A stretch of DNA of 50,501 bases from Actinomycetota bacterium (GCA_009699375.1 WLOF01000002.1:1-50501), one strand, 5' to 3'. Shown: positions 17,595-29,053, counted from the stretch's first letter. A program made the numbers and translations. The notes: a model not told the origin generated them from the letters alone.

Positions 17595-20500
17595 GTGGCC
17601 TCTTTTGCGCATTTACATGTACACACCGAGTATTCGATGCTCGACGGTGCCGCGCGCGTTGGAGATTTAGTAGCGGAAGTAGCTAGGCAAGAAATGCCCG
17701 CTATTGCCATGACAGATCACGGAAATGTATTTGGTGCATTTGATTTCTATAAGCAGGCCAAGAAAGCTGGCGTCAAACCGATCATCGGTATTGAAGCGTA
17801 CGTTGCGCCAGAATCTAGATTTGAAAAGCGTCGAGTTAAATGGGCGCAAGGCGGAGATGATGATGTCTCTGGCGGTGGTGCTTACACGCACATGACCTTG
17901 CTTGCGGAGAACAACGAAGGCTTAGGTAATTTATTTAGACTATCTTCCTTGGCATCGCTCGAAGGTTACTACTACAAACCTCGAATGGATCGCGAACTTT
18001 TGTCTCAGTACAGCAAAGGAATTATTGCGACAACGGGTTGTCCCGGCGGAGAAGTGCAGACGCGCTTACGCATGGGTGCTTACAAAGAAGCAGTGCGTGC
18101 TGCTAGCGAATTACGAGATATTTTTGGCCCGGAAAATTTCTATCTAGAAATAATGGATCACGGAATCGAAATAGAAAGCCGAGTAAAAGCAGATTTACTC
18201 AAGTTGGGAAAAGAACTTAACCTTCCTTTGCTAGCCACAAATGACTTGCACTATACCTATCTCGAAGATGCTGCCGCTCACGAAGTGCTTTTGTGTGTTC
18301 AATCTGGATCAATTTTGGCGGATCCAAAGCGATTTAAATTTGAGAACAACCAGTTTTATTTAAAGTCTGCTGCAGAAATGCGGGAGCTTTTTAAGGAAAT
18401 CCCTGAAAGTTGCGACAATACGTTGCTGGTAGCAGAGCGATGCAACGTAACTCTACGTGAAGGTGAGAATTTACTTCCTAAGTTCACCGTCCCCGAATCA
18501 GAAACCGAGGACAGCTGGTTGCGCAAAGAGGCGCAAAGAGGATTAGCTGAAAAAATCTCTGGATCGATTCCTGCGCAGTACCAAGAGCGCTTGTCGTATG
18601 AACTCGATGTCATGATTAAAATGGGATTTCCTGGTTATTTTCTCGTGGTGGCAGATTTAGTAAGCCATGCAAAGCGACAAGGAATTCGAGTAGGTCCAGG
18701 TCGTGGCTCTGCCGCCGGCTCTCTCGTTTCGTATGCACTTGGAATTACAGCATTAGATCCTTTAGAGCATGGCTTGCTCTTCGAACGTTTCCTTAATCCA
18801 GAGCGTATTTCTATGCCTGATATTGATCTAGATTTCGACGAGCGTCGCCGAAGCGAAATGATTCGTTATGCGACAGAAAAATATGGCGAAGACCGTGTGG
18901 CGCAAATTATTACCTACGGAACCATCAAATCTAAGCAGTCGATTAAAGATTCCACGCGCGTTCTTGGTTATCCGTATGCAATTGGAGAAAAATTAACTAA
19001 AGCGTTACCCCCTTCAATTATGGGTAAAGATATTTCTCTTTCCGGCATTTTCGATACTAAAAATGAGCGATACGACGAAGCTAGTGAATTTAGAACGCTG
19101 TACGAAACAGATCCAGATTCTAAAAAAGTTGTAGATACAGCCCGTGGACTTGAAGGCTTGAAGCGTCAATGGGGAGTCCATGCAGCGGGTGTAATCCTGT
19201 CTAAGGAACCGCTTTTAGATGTTATTCCGATTCATCGTCGGGAAGCAGATGGCGCAATAATTACCCAGTTTGATATGGGTGCTTGCGAAGCCATCGGTTT
19301 ATTGAAAATGGATTTCCTCGGACTTCGAAATCTTTCGGTTCTTGATGATTGTCTTCTTAATATCACAGCTAATTGCAACGAAAATGTTGTCTTAGAAACG
19401 TTAACCTTGGATGATCCAAAAACTTTTGCTCTTCTGGGTCGAGGGGATACTTTAGGAGTCTTCCAGCTCGATGGTGGCCCTATGCGCGCACTATTGCGCT
19501 CTATGGTTCCGGATTCTTTTGCAGATATCTCCGCAGTTATTGCGCTTTATCGTCCTGGTCCTATGGGTGAAAACGCACACAACAACTATGCCGATCGTAA
19601 GAATAATCGCAAACCTGTTGTTCCTATTCACCCAGAGCTTTCAGTTCCGCTTCAGGAAATCTTGGGTGATACATATGGCCTCATTGTTTATCAAGAACAA
19701 GTTATGGCTATCGCGCAAAAAGTCGCTGGATTCTCACTCGGGCGTGCAGATTTATTAAGAAAAGCTATGGGTAAGAAAGACCGTGAAATTCTTGATAAGG
19801 AATACGTTCATTTCGAGGCTGGAATGAAGCAGAATAATTTTAGTGATGCTGCGATTGCTGAATTATGGAAAACCCTTATTCCCTTTTCGGACTATGCCTT
19901 CAATAGAGCCCATAGCGCTGGGTATGGCGTGGTTTCTTATTGGACTGCTTATCTCAAAGCGAATTATCCCACCGAATATATGGCAGCACTGCTGACTAGT
20001 GTTCGAGATGACAAAGATAAATCTGCGCTCTACTTGAGCGAAAGTCGCCGTATGGGCATTCGTGTTTTACCGCCAGATGTAAATGAATCTGATGCTGAAT
20101 ACACCCCTCGCGGAAAAGATATTCGTTTTGGGCTGGCAGCAATTCGAAATGTTGGAGAGGGAGTGGTTGCTTCCATAAAGAAGTCTCGGATAGAGAAAGG
20201 AAACTTCACATCCTTTGGAGACTTTCTTGCGAAAGTAGATGTACAAGTGTGTAATAAAAAAACTATTGAGTCACTGATCAAGGCGGGAGCATTTGATTCA
20301 TTCGATGTTTCTCGCAAAGGTCTTATGGCCGTTCATCTTGAAGCCATTGATTCGATTATAGAAACTAAGCGAGCAGAGGCCGTAGGACAATTTGATCTCT
20401 TTGGGGGAGAAGAAATCACATCGATCTCTGGTCTCGATATTGAAATCCCGCCGGGCGAATGGGAAAAAGCTCTTTTGTTGAGTTATGAAAGAGAGATGTT

Positions 20501-21086
20501 GGGTCTCTACGTATCGGACCATCCGCTTCTCGGAGTCGAGCATGTATTGCGTTCAGCAACTGACATGACAATCAGCGAACTCGTCGATGACGATTCACCA
20601 ACAGAGAAGATCGTCACAATCGGTGGCTTGATCACATCCATTCAGCGAAAAGTGACAAGACAAGGAGCCTCGTGGGCCATTGTCACTGTGGAAGATTTAG
20701 AAGGTTCTCTCGAAGTGCTTTTCTTCTCGAATACATATGTGCAGCATGCACTCTCACTCACAGAAGACCGAGTGGTTGTCATTAGAGGGCGAGCAGACCG
20801 ACGTGAAGATAAATTGCGTTTTACTGCCCTTGAGATGACTTTTCCTGATATTTCCAAAGGTCCAGTTGGTCCATTGGTTGTAACAATTCCTATCTCGCAA
20901 TGCACTCCACCCATCGTTGATCGCTTGAAGGAAATACTGAGAACGCATCCTGGACAACGAGAAGTTCACTTAGCCATTGATGACATGGGCAAAGTCACAT
21001 TAATGAAATTGGAACCGCGAGTTACCGCTTCTCCAAGTCTGAGCGCAGACCTTAAATCAATCCTTGGAGCCGGCTGCCTGGCATAA
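17595..21086 (+). CDS. dnaE: DnaE1, DNA polymerase III alpha subunit
   Basis: This is the replicative polymerase, 1163 aa, with no built-in DnaQ exonuclease, so it is DnaE and not PolC. The N-terminal PHP domain starts HLHVHTEYSMLDG, keeping the HxH metal ligands. The palm holds GPGRGSAAGS and PDIDLDFDE with Asp409 and Asp411; the third catalytic Asp is Asp573 in KMDFLGLRN. A helix-hairpin-helix region and an OB fold (IVTIGGLITSIQRKV) form the C-terminal part. The GTG start follows a TAGTCT box by 8 nt. Synteny with lspA and rluD is typical of the phylum. Confidence 0.98.
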   Translation: MASFAHLHVHTEYSMLDGAARVGDLVAEVARQEMPAIAMTDHGNVFGAFDFYKQAKKAGVKPIIGIEAYVAPESRFEKRRVKWAQGGDDDVSGGGAYTHMTLLAENNEGLGNLFRLSSLASLEGYYYKPRMDRELLSQYSKGIIATTGCPGGEVQTRLRMGAYKEAVRAASELRDIFGPENFYLEIMDHGIEIESRVKADLLKLGKELNLPLLATNDLHYTYLEDAAAHEVLLCVQSGSILADPKRFKFENNQFYLKSAAEMRELFKEIPESCDNTLLVAERCNVTLREGENLLPKFTVPESETEDSWLRKEAQRGLAEKISGSIPAQYQERLSYELDVMIKMGFPGYFLVVADLVSHAKRQGIRVGPGRGSAAGSLVSYALGITALDPLEHGLLFERFLNPERISMPDIDLDFDERRRSEMIRYATEKYGEDRVAQIITYGTIKSKQSIKDSTRVLGYPYAIGEKLTKALPPSIMGKDISLSGIFDTKNERYDEASEFRTLYETDPDSKKVVDTARGLEGLKRQWGVHAAGVILSKEPLLDVIPIHRREADGAIITQFDMGACEAIGLLKMDFLGLRNLSVLDDCLLNITANCNENVVLETLTLDDPKTFALLGRGDTLGVFQLDGGPMRALLRSMVPDSFADISAVIALYRPGPMGENAHNNYADRKNNRKPVVPIHPELSVPLQEILGDTYGLIVYQEQVMAIAQKVAGFSLGRADLLRKAMGKKDREILDKEYVHFEAGMKQNNFSDAAIAELWKTLIPFSDYAFNRAHSAGYGVVSYWTAYLKANYPTEYMAALLTSVRDDKDKSALYLSESRRMGIRVLPPDVNESDAEYTPRGKDIRFGLAAIRNVGEGVVASIKKSRIEKGNFTSFGDFLAKVDVQVCNKKTIESLIKAGAFDSFDVSRKGLMAVHLEAIDSIIETKRAEAVGQFDLFGGEEITSISGLDIEIPPGEWEKALLLSYEREMLGLYVSDHPLLGVEHVLRSATDMTISELVDDDSPTEKIVTIGGLITSIQRKVTRQGASWAIVTVEDLEGSLEVLFFSNTYVQHALSLTEDRVVVIRGRADRREDKLRFTALEMTFPDISKGPVGPLVVTIPISQCTPPIVDRLKEILRTHPGQREVHLAIDDMGKVTLMKLEPRVTASPSLSADLKSILGAGCLA

Positions 21087-21184
21087 AACGAGCTTCCGTT
21101 ACTCGATTAATTGTAAGCCTCGAAGGCTTGTGCAACCTCTAGACTTTGGACTCCGGAACCTGCGACAGATGTGGATAATTGACG

Positions 21185-22492
21185 ATGATTCGTACCGTTG
21201 ATTTTCGCGGTAAAGCGCTCACAAAGTCTCAATATCGAAATGAACTCCCTCGAGCTCAATTAGATGTTGCAAGCGCAATGGAAAAAATACAACCGATTCT
21301 CAAGCGAGTTCAAAATGGTACCGAAGCAGACCTTTTAGATTTAGCACGTGAATTTGATGGCGTTACCCCAGAGCGAATAAAAGTTTCTCAGAAGGATATT
21401 GATTCTGCTCTCCAAAATTTAGATCCTGCAGTGCGCAGTGCTCTCGAACTTTCAATCAAGCGAATAGTTCTTGTGCATAACGATCAAATTCGAGCAACGA
21501 AAACAACGACCGTGGTTGACGGTGGAACAATCACTGAGAAATGGATTCCGGTAGATCGCGTTGGTTTATATGTCCCGGGAGGGCGCGCTGTTTATCCAAG
21601 CAGCGTCATGATGAATGTTATTCCTGCTCAAATTGCTAAAGTTCCAAGCATTGCAGTGGCATCTCCGCCACAACCTGAATTTAATGGGCTTCCACACCCG
21701 ACTATCTTGGCAACGTGTGCACTTCTTGGTGTGACTGAGGTGTATGCAATTGGAGGAGCTCAAGCAGTCGCTCTTTTTGCATATGGCATGGAAGGTGTTT
21801 GCGAAAAGGTAGACATGGTTACAGGACCGGGAAATATTTATGTTGCTGCCGCAAAACGTGCGTTGCGTGGTGTGATTGGAATAGATTCTGAAGCCGGACC
21901 AACTGAGATTGCAATATTGGCTGATGAAACGGCCAGGCCACATGAAATCGCGGCAGATCTCATTAGCCAAGCAGAACATGACACGATTGCTGCGGCTGTG
22001 CTTGTAACCAACAGCTCTGATCTAGCTGACAAAGTAAGAATTCAATTGCAAAAGCGGGTAGCGCTCACTAAACATAGCGAACGCATTTCAACTGCCCTTT
22101 CAGGTATTCAATCAGCAATAGTGTTGGTGGATTCCATCTCGCAAGGGCTTGATGTTGTTAATGCCTACGGGGCAGAACACTTAGAAATTCAGACTCAAGC
22201 CAGCGCTGAAGATGCACAATTAGTGCGTAATGCTGGAGCAATATTTATTGGCAGATTCTCTCCAGTTTCACTTGGTGATTATTCTGCAGGTTCAAACCAC
22301 GTTCTACCTACGGGTGGGTGTGCTTGTCATTCCAGTGGTTTAAGTGTTCAAACTTTCTTGCGTGGCGTTCACCAGATTCACTATGGCGAGAAAGCGTTCA
22401 ATGACATTCTTTCAACTGTAATCACTTTGGCGAATTCCGAAGACTTGCCCGCACACGGTGAAGCAATGTCTGCGCGAAATGAAACTCCATGA
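21185..22492 (+). CDS. hisD: HisD, histidinol dehydrogenase
   Basis: HisD carries out the last two oxidations of histidine synthesis, from L-histidinol to L-histidine, using NAD and zinc. Visible signatures are [22 protein letters not shown], the catalytic-His region YGAEHLEIQ, and [17 protein letters not shown]. The ATG at 21185 gives 435 aa; a TTG two codons earlier is possible. A GATAAT sequence ends 5 nt before the ATG and may be a -10 box. It heads a tightly overlapping his operon that continues to hisI. Confidence 0.96.
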   Translation: MIRTVDFRGKALTKSQYRNELPRAQLDVASAMEKIQPILKRVQNGTEADLLDLAREFDGVTPERIKVSQKDIDSALQNLDPAVRSALELSIKRIVLVHNDQIRATKTTTVVDGGTITEKWIPVDRVGLYVPGGRAVYPSSVMMNVIPAQIAKVPSIAVASPPQPEFNGLPHPTILATCALLGVTEVYAIGGAQAVALFAYGMEGVCEKVDMVTGPGNIYVAAAKRALRGVIGIDSEAGPTEIAILADETARPHEIAADLISQAEHDTIAAAVLVTNSSDLADKVRIQLQKRVALTKHSERISTALSGIQSAIVLVDSISQGLDVVNAYGAEHLEIQTQASAEDAQLVRNAGAIFIGRFSPVSLGDYSAGSNHVLPTGGCACHSSGLSVQTFLRGVHQIHYGEKAFNDILSTVITLANSEDLPAHGEAMSARNETP

Positions 22493-23598
22493 TGACACAT
22501 TCCTCACAACAATGGCCGGAGTGGTTACCTATCCGAAGTGATCTGAGTTTGCTGACCCCTTATGGCGCGCCACAATTGGAGAGCAAAGCTCAACTCAACA
22601 CCAATGAGAATCCATTTCCACCATCTGCCGCCCTTGTCGAAGCAATCGGTCGCAAGGCACGAGAAGTAGGGGAATCCCTCAATAGGTATCCAGATCGCGA
22701 TGCAGTTGAGCTGAGAAAATTACTGGCAACGTTCATGAGCGAGCGAGGGAAAAGTGATTTTTCTTCAGAAAATATTTGGGCAGCAAATGGAAGTAATGAA
22801 GTCATTCAATCAATCTTTTTAGCTTTTGGTGGAAGTGGCGCACTTGGTTTTGTCCCGTCCTATTCAATGCACCCGCTTATCGCTCAAGTAACTTCCACGG
22901 ACTGGGTGAGCGCTAGTCGCGAAAATGATTTCTCAATTAATGCGTCCAAGGCTTGTGAGGAAATCCGAGCATCAAAGTCGAACTTGATTTTTATTACAAC
23001 ACCGAATAATCCAACTGGAACTTCTGTTCCTATCAGCGACCTCGAGAGAATTGCACAGGCAGCAGCGGAGATCGGTGCGCTCTTGATAATCGACGAAGCA
23101 TATGCAGAATTTTCCCAAGAAGATTCAGCAACGACGCTTATCGAAAAATATCCTCACGTAGTTGTTGTACGTACCATGAGTAAGGCCTTTGCATTTGCTG
23201 GCGCACGAGTGGGTTATTTAGTAGCCCACCCTAAAGTTGTAGACGCAATGAAAATAGTGAGGTTGCCTTATCACCTGAGCGCCATGACGCAGGCAATTGC
23301 GATGGTTGCACTCCAGCATCGAGCAGAGCTGTTGTTAAGCGTTGACTCACTTATAACTTCCAGAAACAAAATGGCCGATGAGCTCGGAAAGCTGGGCTTA
23401 CCCGTATTGCCTAGTAGTGCAAATTTTCTTCTCTTTGAAGTCAATTCCCCTTCGTTAGTGTGGAAATCTTTGCTAGATGAAGGCGTCTTGATTCGAGATG
23501 TGGGATTATCAGGTTATCTTCGAGTCACGATTGGCAATGAAGCCGAAAATGCATTATTCATTTCCGCATTAAAGAAATCACTAGGAGGTCAAAAATGA
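22489..23598 (+). CDS. hisC: HisC, histidinol-phosphate aminotransferase
   Basis: HisC is a fold-type I PLP enzyme converting imidazole acetol phosphate to histidinol phosphate. The protein is 369 aa. Motifs include [10 protein letters not shown] near the N-terminus, [23 protein letters not shown], and the PLP lysine in [15 protein letters not shown]. The ATG overlaps the hisD stop (ATGA), and the 3' end carries an AGGAGG that serves as the ribosome binding site of hisB. Confidence 0.95.
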   Translation: MMTHSSQQWPEWLPIRSDLSLLTPYGAPQLESKAQLNTNENPFPPSAALVEAIGRKAREVGESLNRYPDRDAVELRKLLATFMSERGKSDFSSENIWAANGSNEVIQSIFLAFGGSGALGFVPSYSMHPLIAQVTSTDWVSASRENDFSINASKACEEIRASKSNLIFITTPNNPTGTSVPISDLERIAQAAAEIGALLIIDEAYAEFSQEDSATTLIEKYPHVVVVRTMSKAFAFAGARVGYLVAHPKVVDAMKIVRLPYHLSAMTQAIAMVALQHRAELLLSVDSLITSRNKMADELGKLGLPVLPSSANFLLFEVNSPSLVWKSLLDEGVLIRDVGLSGYLRVTIGNEAENALFISALKKSLGGQK

Positions 23599-24179
23599 GA
23601 AAAGCACGGGTAGAAAGAAAAACTAAAGAATCTCACGTTATTGTCGAACTCAATCTCGATGGTGACGGAAGCATCGATGTTTCTACAGGCGTTCCATTTT
23701 TCGACCACATGCTGGGCCAACTAGGAAAACATTCTGGTTTTAACCTCATGGTGAAAACAACAGGTGATGTGGAAGTTGATTCACACCACAGCGTTGAAGA
23801 TACGGCCTTGGCTTTTGGACAAGCGCTGAAGGAAGCCCTTGGAGACAAAATAGGAATTCGTCGTTTCGGCGATGCCATGGTTCCGCTCGACGAAGTATTA
23901 GTTCAAGCCGCTGTGGATCTTTCTGGGCGTCCATATTTGGTGCACCGCCAACCGGAAATTGTTGAACTAATCGGAACTTTTGATACAACGATGGGTAAAC
24001 ATATTTGGGAGTCGATAGTTGCAGAAGCTCACATAGCTTTACATGTAAGAGTTCTTGAAGGGCGAAACGCTCACCATGTTTTGGAAGCGCAGTTTAAAGC
24101 AGTCGCACGTGCACTCCGTGATGCAGTTTCTTTAGACGGCAAAGTTGCTGGTATTCCTTCAACAAAAGGCTCTCTTTGA
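23595..24179 (+). CDS. hisB: HisB, imidazoleglycerol-phosphate dehydratase
   Basis: This is the monofunctional dehydratase (194 aa), without the fused histidinol phosphatase of enterobacteria; that phosphatase must be encoded elsewhere. The manganese-binding histidine clusters are visible as FFDHMLGQLGKHSG, DSHHSVEDTA and the C-terminal NAHHVLEAQFKA. A good AGGAGG lies 6 nt before the ATG, and the start overlaps the hisC stop. Confidence 0.97.
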   Translation: MRKARVERKTKESHVIVELNLDGDGSIDVSTGVPFFDHMLGQLGKHSGFNLMVKTTGDVEVDSHHSVEDTALAFGQALKEALGDKIGIRRFGDAMVPLDEVLVQAAVDLSGRPYLVHRQPEIVELIGTFDTTMGKHIWESIVAEAHIALHVRVLEGRNAHHVLEAQFKAVARALRDAVSLDGKVAGIPSTKGSL

Positions 24180-24784
24180 TAGCAATTCTTGATTATGGTT
24201 CTGGCAATCTGCGTTCTGCCCAAAGAGCATTTGCACATACGGGTTTAGACGTTCAGGTCACGTCAGATGTACGAACCTGCATTGAATCCGATGGTTTGGT
24301 CGTACCTGGTGTTGGAGCATTTCAAAGTTGTATGAACGGCCTTCAAATCGCTCATGGGGATGAAATAATTAAAGAAAGAATTTCTAAATCACGACCCGTG
24401 TTAGGCATATGTGTTGGAATGCAAATACTTTTTGCTCGTGGCCTTGAACCATCGAGATCGCAATCTTCAAGTGCGCCTGGATTGGCATATTGGGATTCGC
24501 CTGTAAGCAAACTTGGCGCGCCAGTGTTGCCACATATGGGTTGGAACACTGTCCAAGCTGATCCGAATTCAGTCCTCTTTAAAGGTCTATCTGATGAAAC
24601 GTTTTATTTTGTTCATTCTTATGCCGCTAAGGATTCAGTCGGCGCAATGCAAGCATGGACTACGTACGGAGATACATTTTTGTCCGCAGTAGAAGATGGC
24701 CCGCTCAGCGCCACACAATTTCACCCTGAGAAATCTGGAAAAGCAGGACTTGCCTTTATTAGAAATTGGTTAGCCACGCTATGA
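24176..24784 (+). CDS. hisH: HisH, glutaminase subunit of imidazole glycerol phosphate synthase
   Basis: HisH hydrolyses glutamine and channels ammonia to HisF. It is a 202-aa class I amidotransferase: DYGSGNLRS at the N-terminus, nucleophile Cys79 in LGICVGMQ, and the catalytic His-Glu in QFHPEKSG. The start is a TTG overlapping the hisB stop as TTGA. The partner hisF lies two genes downstream. Confidence 0.95.
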   Translation: MIAILDYGSGNLRSAQRAFAHTGLDVQVTSDVRTCIESDGLVVPGVGAFQSCMNGLQIAHGDEIIKERISKSRPVLGICVGMQILFARGLEPSRSQSSSAPGLAYWDSPVSKLGAPVLPHMGWNTVQADPNSVLFKGLSDETFYFVHSYAAKDSVGAMQAWTTYGDTFLSAVEDGPLSATQFHPEKSGKAGLAFIRNWLATL

Positions 24785-25506
24785 GGGATACAAAACTGGA
24801 ATTACTTCCTGCAGTCGATGTCAAAGATGGAAAAGCTGTGCGTTTGGTTCAGGGAGAACTTGCTAAGGAAACTATTTACGGGAATCCACTTGAGGTTGCA
24901 CTGGAATTTCAAAGCGCAGGTGCCGAATGGATCCATTTAGTGGATTTAGATGCAGCATTTGGTAGGGGAGATAATTCTGCGATATTGGCTGAAGTAGTGG
25001 GCCGACTAGACATTAAAATCGAACTTTCTGGCGGAATAAGAGATAGCCAAACTTTAGAACGTGCCCTTGCAACAGGTTGTCAAAGAATTAATTTGGGAAC
25101 TGCTGCATTAGAAAATCCGCAATGGACCTCTTCTATGATTGCTCAATATGGTGATCGAATTGCTGTTGGGTTAGATGTGAGAGGAAGAACGTTAGCTGCG
25201 CGTGGCTGGACTTCTGAAGGTGGCGACTTATACGAAACTTTGGAGCGTTTAGATCGCGATGGATGCGCGCGTTACGTTGTCACAGATGTTGCAAAAGATG
25301 GAACGTTAACAGGGCCAAACTTGGAATTACTCGAAAGCGTTTGCAAAGCGACTACCCGCCCCGTTGTTGCCAGCGGTGGAATTTCTTCGTTAGCAGATCT
25401 TCAATCGCTCATGAAGATTGTTGGGGTCGAAGGCGCAATTGTTGGCAAAGCACTTTATGCCGGCGCTTTTACTTTGGAGCAAGCGTTAGAAATCACTGCG
25501 CAATGA
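24781..25506 (+). CDS. priA: PriA/HisA, bifunctional phosphoribosyl isomerase A
   Basis: This TIM barrel isomerises ProFAR in histidine synthesis; the actinobacterial PriA form also performs the TrpF step. The N-terminus ([21 protein letters not shown]) matches the PriA style, SGGIRD and GLDVRGR follow, and the C-terminal phosphate loop is [10 protein letters not shown]. The ATG at 24781 (241 aa) overlaps the hisH stop; the longer TTG start at 24766 was rejected. No trpF lies with the nearby trp genes, which supports, but does not prove, the dual role. Confidence 0.9.
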   Translation: MRDTKLELLPAVDVKDGKAVRLVQGELAKETIYGNPLEVALEFQSAGAEWIHLVDLDAAFGRGDNSAILAEVVGRLDIKIELSGGIRDSQTLERALATGCQRINLGTAALENPQWTSSMIAQYGDRIAVGLDVRGRTLAARGWTSEGGDLYETLERLDRDGCARYVVTDVAKDGTLTGPNLELLESVCKATTRPVVASGGISSLADLQSLMKIVGVEGAIVGKALYAGAFTLEQALEITAQ

Positions 25507-26276
25507 CTCTTCGGGTCCGAATTATTCCTTGTCTAGATGTGACAGATGGACGAGTGGTCAAAGGTATTAATTTTAAGAATTTGGTTGACGCGGGTGATCC
25601 TGTTGAAATGGCAGGGCTCTATGATTTTGAAGGCGCAGATGAAATTACATTCCTGGATATCTCCGCGAGCAGTTCTGGCAGAGAAACTACTCTCGAGATA
25701 GTTCGAAAAACGGCAGAACAAGTTTTCATTCCGCTAACCGTTGGAGGTGGAATACGTAGCGTTGAAGATGTAGATCGACTTTTGCGAGCAGGCGCTGACA
25801 AAATTTCCATAAATACTGCAGCCATTGCCAGACCAGAATTGATTGCAGAGATTGCGGATAAATTCGGTTCACAAGTTTTGGTACTTTCTGTAGATGCGCG
25901 TCGAGCAAGTACAAAATCTGGTTTTGAAGTGACAACCCACGGTGGACGCGAGGGGACGATGCTTGATGCGTTGGAGTGGGTTGAAAGTGCATGCGATCTT
26001 GGTGTTGGGGAGATTTTGCTTAACTCAATGGATGCAGATGGAACACGTGCCGGTTATGACATCGGGATGATTAGCGCAGTGAGGAAAGTTGCCTCAGTCC
26101 CACTTATTGCAAGTGGCGGAGCAGGTGCACTATCTGATTTTGCTGGAGCTCTAGATGCAGGAGCTGATGCGCTGTTGGCAGCGAGTGTTTTTCATTTTGG
26201 AGTTCATCGAATTGGTGATGTTAAGCGTTATTTGGCGAAAGAGGGTTATTCCATTCGCGAGGAGAGTAATCAATAG
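25503..26276 (+). CDS. hisF: HisF, cyclase subunit of imidazole glycerol phosphate synthase
   Basis: HisF uses ammonia from HisH to form imidazole glycerol phosphate and AICAR. From the ATG at 25503 (overlapping the priA stop) it is 257 aa. The hallmarks are [19 protein letters not shown] with the catalytic Asp, GGGIRSVED, and the second catalytic Asp in [14 protein letters not shown]; a phosphate loop IASGGAG follows. A longer open frame from 25263 runs inside priA and was rejected. Confidence 0.97.
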   Translation: MTLRVRIIPCLDVTDGRVVKGINFKNLVDAGDPVEMAGLYDFEGADEITFLDISASSSGRETTLEIVRKTAEQVFIPLTVGGGIRSVEDVDRLLRAGADKISINTAAIARPELIAEIADKFGSQVLVLSVDARRASTKSGFEVTTHGGREGTMLDALEWVESACDLGVGEILLNSMDADGTRAGYDIGMISAVRKVASVPLIASGGAGALSDFAGALDAGADALLAASVFHFGVHRIGDVKRYLAKEGYSIREESNQ

Positions 26277-26290
26277 GGCAGAATATCCCT

Positions 26291-26641
26291 ATGGATCAGC
26301 GCGGACTCAGCCCATCTGTGCAAGAGCTTTTGAAGGATCCTGATTCTCTGATTCCCGCAATTGCACAAGATCATGTCACTGGGAAAATTCTTATGATGGC
26401 TTGGATGAATCAAGAGTCGTTAGCGCTCACTCTAGAAACAAGAAAAGCAACGTACTGGAGTCGAAGTCGCAATGAGTTGTGGGTCAAGGGCGCAACTTCC
26501 GGACATTTTCAAAGCGTTAAGGATGTTTGGTTAGATTGCGATGGGGATGCACTTCTTATCAGCGTCGAACAAGTGGGTTCTGCTTGCCACACCGGTGAGC
26601 AGTCCTGCTTCCATAAGAATTTACTTGAGCTCTCAGAATGA
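26291..26641 (+). CDS. hisI: HisI, phosphoribosyl-AMP cyclohydrolase
   Basis: HisI opens the purine ring of PR-AMP. The 116-aa single-domain protein has [24 protein letters not shown], the metal-binding DCDGDALL, and the zinc cysteines in [10 protein letters not shown]. No HisE domain is fused, so PR-ATP pyrophosphatase (hisE) and hisG must be elsewhere. Its stop overlaps the trpE ATG, physically joining the his and trp operons. Confidence 0.96.
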   Translation: MDQRGLSPSVQELLKDPDSLIPAIAQDHVTGKILMMAWMNQESLALTLETRKATYWSRSRNELWVKGATSGHFQSVKDVWLDCDGDALLISVEQVGSACHTGEQSCFHKNLLELSE

Positions 26642-28122
26642 AATTAGAAGCATTTCGCGAATTTGCAAAGAGTTATAACGTCATCCCAGTTTCTCGCACC
26701 CTTCTAGCTGATAGCGAAACCCCACTTGGCGTTTACCGCAAACTAGCAAAGAGCGCACCAGGAACATTTCTTTTGGAGTCGGCCGAACATGGTGGCGTCT
26801 GGTCTCGATACTCTTTCGTTGGCGTTCATTGCGAAGCAACTCTTAGCGAAAAAGATGGTGTCGCTATTTGGGAAGGAACAATGCCTGCTGGTGCTCCAGT
26901 CGGTATTCCTGTTCTAGATGCATTGCGTGTATGTGCAGAGCAACTTAAATCTCCCAAGATTGCGGATTTGCCGCCACTTACGGGTGGATTAGTTGGTTAT
27001 ATGGGATATGACTGTGTACGCGCACTAGAAAAACTCCCGAACTTAACCACAAAAGATGTTCAGATCCCTGATTTAGCTTTTATGTTAACAACAGACTTAG
27101 CGGTTCTCGACCACAGCAACGGCACTGTTACTTTGATAGCTAACGCAATTAATTGGGACGGAAGTAATGAACGGGTTGACTTAGCATGGGAATCTGCAAT
27201 TGCGCGATTAGACAAGATGGAAGCCGATTTATTGCGCGTAGATAAAGGCGAAATTGCGCAAATGGCACCTAAGGCAGAACCAATTTTCACAAGAAATATT
27301 GAATCCCATCAGTATTGTGAGAATGTAAAGAAAGCAAAATCAGAAATCACTGCTGGTGAAGCATTTCAAGTGGTGTTGTCTCAGCGTTTTTCCATGGATT
27401 GCACCGCGGACGCACTCGAGGTTTACAGGATGTTGCGCGTGCAAAACCCAAGTCCGTATATGTATTTACTCCGATTACGAGATGGTCTTGATGTAGTGGG
27501 CTCAAGTCCCGAAGCGCTAGTGAAAGTCACCAATCGAGAAGTTTTAATACACCCGATTGCTGGCACGAGACGACGCTCAGATTCTCCTGAAGAGGACATC
27601 GCACTTGGCGAAGAACTTTTAGCAGATCCAAAAGAGCGTGCAGAACATTTAATGCTTGTTGATCTAGGTAGAAATGACATTGGTCGTGTATGTGCACCTG
27701 GAACTGTGGAAGTAGTTGAATTTATGCATATTGAAAGGTATTCACACGTTATGCATATTGTTTCGACCGTTACGGGAACTCTTAATGAAAACACGTCTCC
27801 CGTAGATGCGCTCTTTAGCGTTTTCCCCGCAGGAACGTTATCCGGCGCACCAAAACCCCGGGCTATGGAGATTATCGAGACCCTAGAAACTACCCGCCGC
27901 GGAATCTACGGGGGAGCGGTTGGTTATATTGATTTCACAGGAAACATAGATACATGTATTGCAATTCGAACCGCAGTGATACATAAAGGCAAAGCTTTTG
28001 TTCAAGCCGGTGCTGGAATTGTTGCGGACTCAGATCCTGAATCGGAAAATCAAGAATGCATCAATAAGGCTGCCGCAGTGTTGGGCGCAGTGTCTGCAGC
28101 AAATGCGTTGCGGAAACTGTGA
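26638..28122 (+). CDS. trpE: TrpE, anthranilate synthase component I
   Basis: TrpE makes anthranilate from chorismate with ammonia from TrpG, which is not encoded here. It is 494 aa. The feedback-inhibition element LLES is at residues 45-48, so tryptophan inhibition is likely. The chorismate-binding domain shows [24 protein letters not shown], and [12 protein letters not shown]. Its ATG overlaps the hisI stop, and its stop overlaps a 53-aa gene. There is no room for a leader-peptide attenuator before trpE. Confidence 0.95.
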   Translation: MKLEAFREFAKSYNVIPVSRTLLADSETPLGVYRKLAKSAPGTFLLESAEHGGVWSRYSFVGVHCEATLSEKDGVAIWEGTMPAGAPVGIPVLDALRVCAEQLKSPKIADLPPLTGGLVGYMGYDCVRALEKLPNLTTKDVQIPDLAFMLTTDLAVLDHSNGTVTLIANAINWDGSNERVDLAWESAIARLDKMEADLLRVDKGEIAQMAPKAEPIFTRNIESHQYCENVKKAKSEITAGEAFQVVLSQRFSMDCTADALEVYRMLRVQNPSPYMYLLRLRDGLDVVGSSPEALVKVTNREVLIHPIAGTRRRSDSPEEDIALGEELLADPKERAEHLMLVDLGRNDIGRVCAPGTVEVVEFMHIERYSHVMHIVSTVTGTLNENTSPVDALFSVFPAGTLSGAPKPRAMEIIETLETTRRGIYGGAVGYIDFTGNIDTCIAIRTAVIHKGKAFVQAGAGIVADSDPESENQECINKAAAVLGAVSAANALRKL

Positions 28123-28283
28123 TGACGAAATTACTCATTCTTGCCATTGTCATCATCGTTTCAGGACTACTCATCAGAGCTATTGCTAAATTGCCTTCTA
28201 GATATGATCGAAAGCCAAAGGTGCAAAATTCATGGAGTGCGCTTGACAGCGGCATTGATCCAACAGAAAACAAAGCTCCATGA
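28122..28283 (+). CDS. Small trp-operon membrane protein (53 aa)
   Basis: An ATG sharing the last base of the trpE stop opens a 53-codon frame ending in the ATGA that starts trpC. It encodes an N-terminal hydrophobic helix (about residues 3-22), a short basic stretch, and a C-terminal NSWSALDSGIDPT. Its place between trpE and trpC is that of the actinobacterial trp-region membrane proteins (for example Rv1610 of Mycobacterium tuberculosis), which are much longer; the W-x-ALD-x-G-x-DPT ending resembles theirs from memory. Function unknown. Overlaps at both ends argue it is real. Confidence 0.8.
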   Translation: MTKLLILAIVIIVSGLLIRAIAKLPSRYDRKPKVQNSWSALDSGIDPTENKAP

Positions 28284-29053
28284 GCGTATTGGATGAAATT
28301 ATTTTTGGTGTGAGAGAAGATCTCGCTACTCGCAGGAAATCGATGAGTGATGTTCTTGATGCAGTTGCGCAGGCACATCCCGTTAAAGATGCGATCACAG
28401 CACTAAAGGGCGACAAAATTTCCGTCATTGCTGAAGTAAAGAGATCTTCACCGAGCAAAGGTGTTCTTGCCCAGATTCCCGATCCTGCACTGTTAGCAAA
28501 GTCTTACGAAGCTGCAGGAGCGGGTGCAATTAGCGTGCTCACAGAAGCGCGTCGCTTTGGTGGCTCGCTCAATGATTTAGATGCAGTGCGGGCAGCTGTA
28601 AATATTCCGGTCTTGCGTAAAGATTTTATGGTCGATGAGTATCAATTCTACGAAGCAAGAGCGCACGGAGCGGACATAGTTCTACTGATAGTTGCCGCTC
28701 TTTCAAAAAACCAACTTCAGGATTTTGCTGAGCTGACGAAATCATTGGGGATGCATGCGCTGATAGAAGTGCATACTGAAGATGAACTCGTTCGTGCCCT
28801 CGAAATAGAACCTGCGATGATCGGAGTGAACTCACGTAATTTAAAGACTTTAGAAGTAGATGCGAAGGTATTCAATTCGCTCCTTCCGCAAATTCCAAAG
28901 AACATTATCCGAGTTGCTGAATCGGGAATTAGCACCGCCGATGATGTCGGGTTCGCAAAGAAGTGCGGTGCCAACGCAGTGCTTGTGGGTGAAGCGCTTG
29001 TGAAGGGGAGTGACGTGACTCTCACAATGCGCACTTTATTGGCTCAAGGGTAG
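28280..29053 (+). CDS. trpC: TrpC, indole-3-glycerol-phosphate synthase
   Basis: TrpC closes the indole ring from CdRP. It is a 257-aa TIM barrel with [12 protein letters not shown] (catalytic Lys), the [10 protein letters not shown] loop, [22 protein letters not shown] and AESGIST. No TrpF domain is fused. The ATG overlaps the stop of the small membrane gene. The trpB gene follows after 10 bp. Confidence 0.97.
   Translation: MSVLDEIIFGVREDLATRRKSMSDVLDAVAQAHPVKDAITALKGDKISVIAEVKRSSPSKGVLAQIPDPALLAKSYEAAGAGAISVLTEARRFGGSLNDLDAVRAAVNIPVLRKDFMVDEYQFYEARAHGADIVLLIVAALSKNQLQDFAELTKSLGMHALIEVHTEDELVRALEIEPAMIGVNSRNLKTLEVDAKVFNSLLPQIPKNIIRVAESGISTADDVGFAKKCGANAVLVGEALVKGSDVTLTMRTLLAQG

Noticed and set aside
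21115-21129. AAGCCT-CGA-AGGCTT hairpin between dnaE and hisD
   Set aside because: A 6-bp stem without a U-run; it could be a weak terminator or chance, and a his attenuator was ruled out as no His-rich leader peptide is visible.
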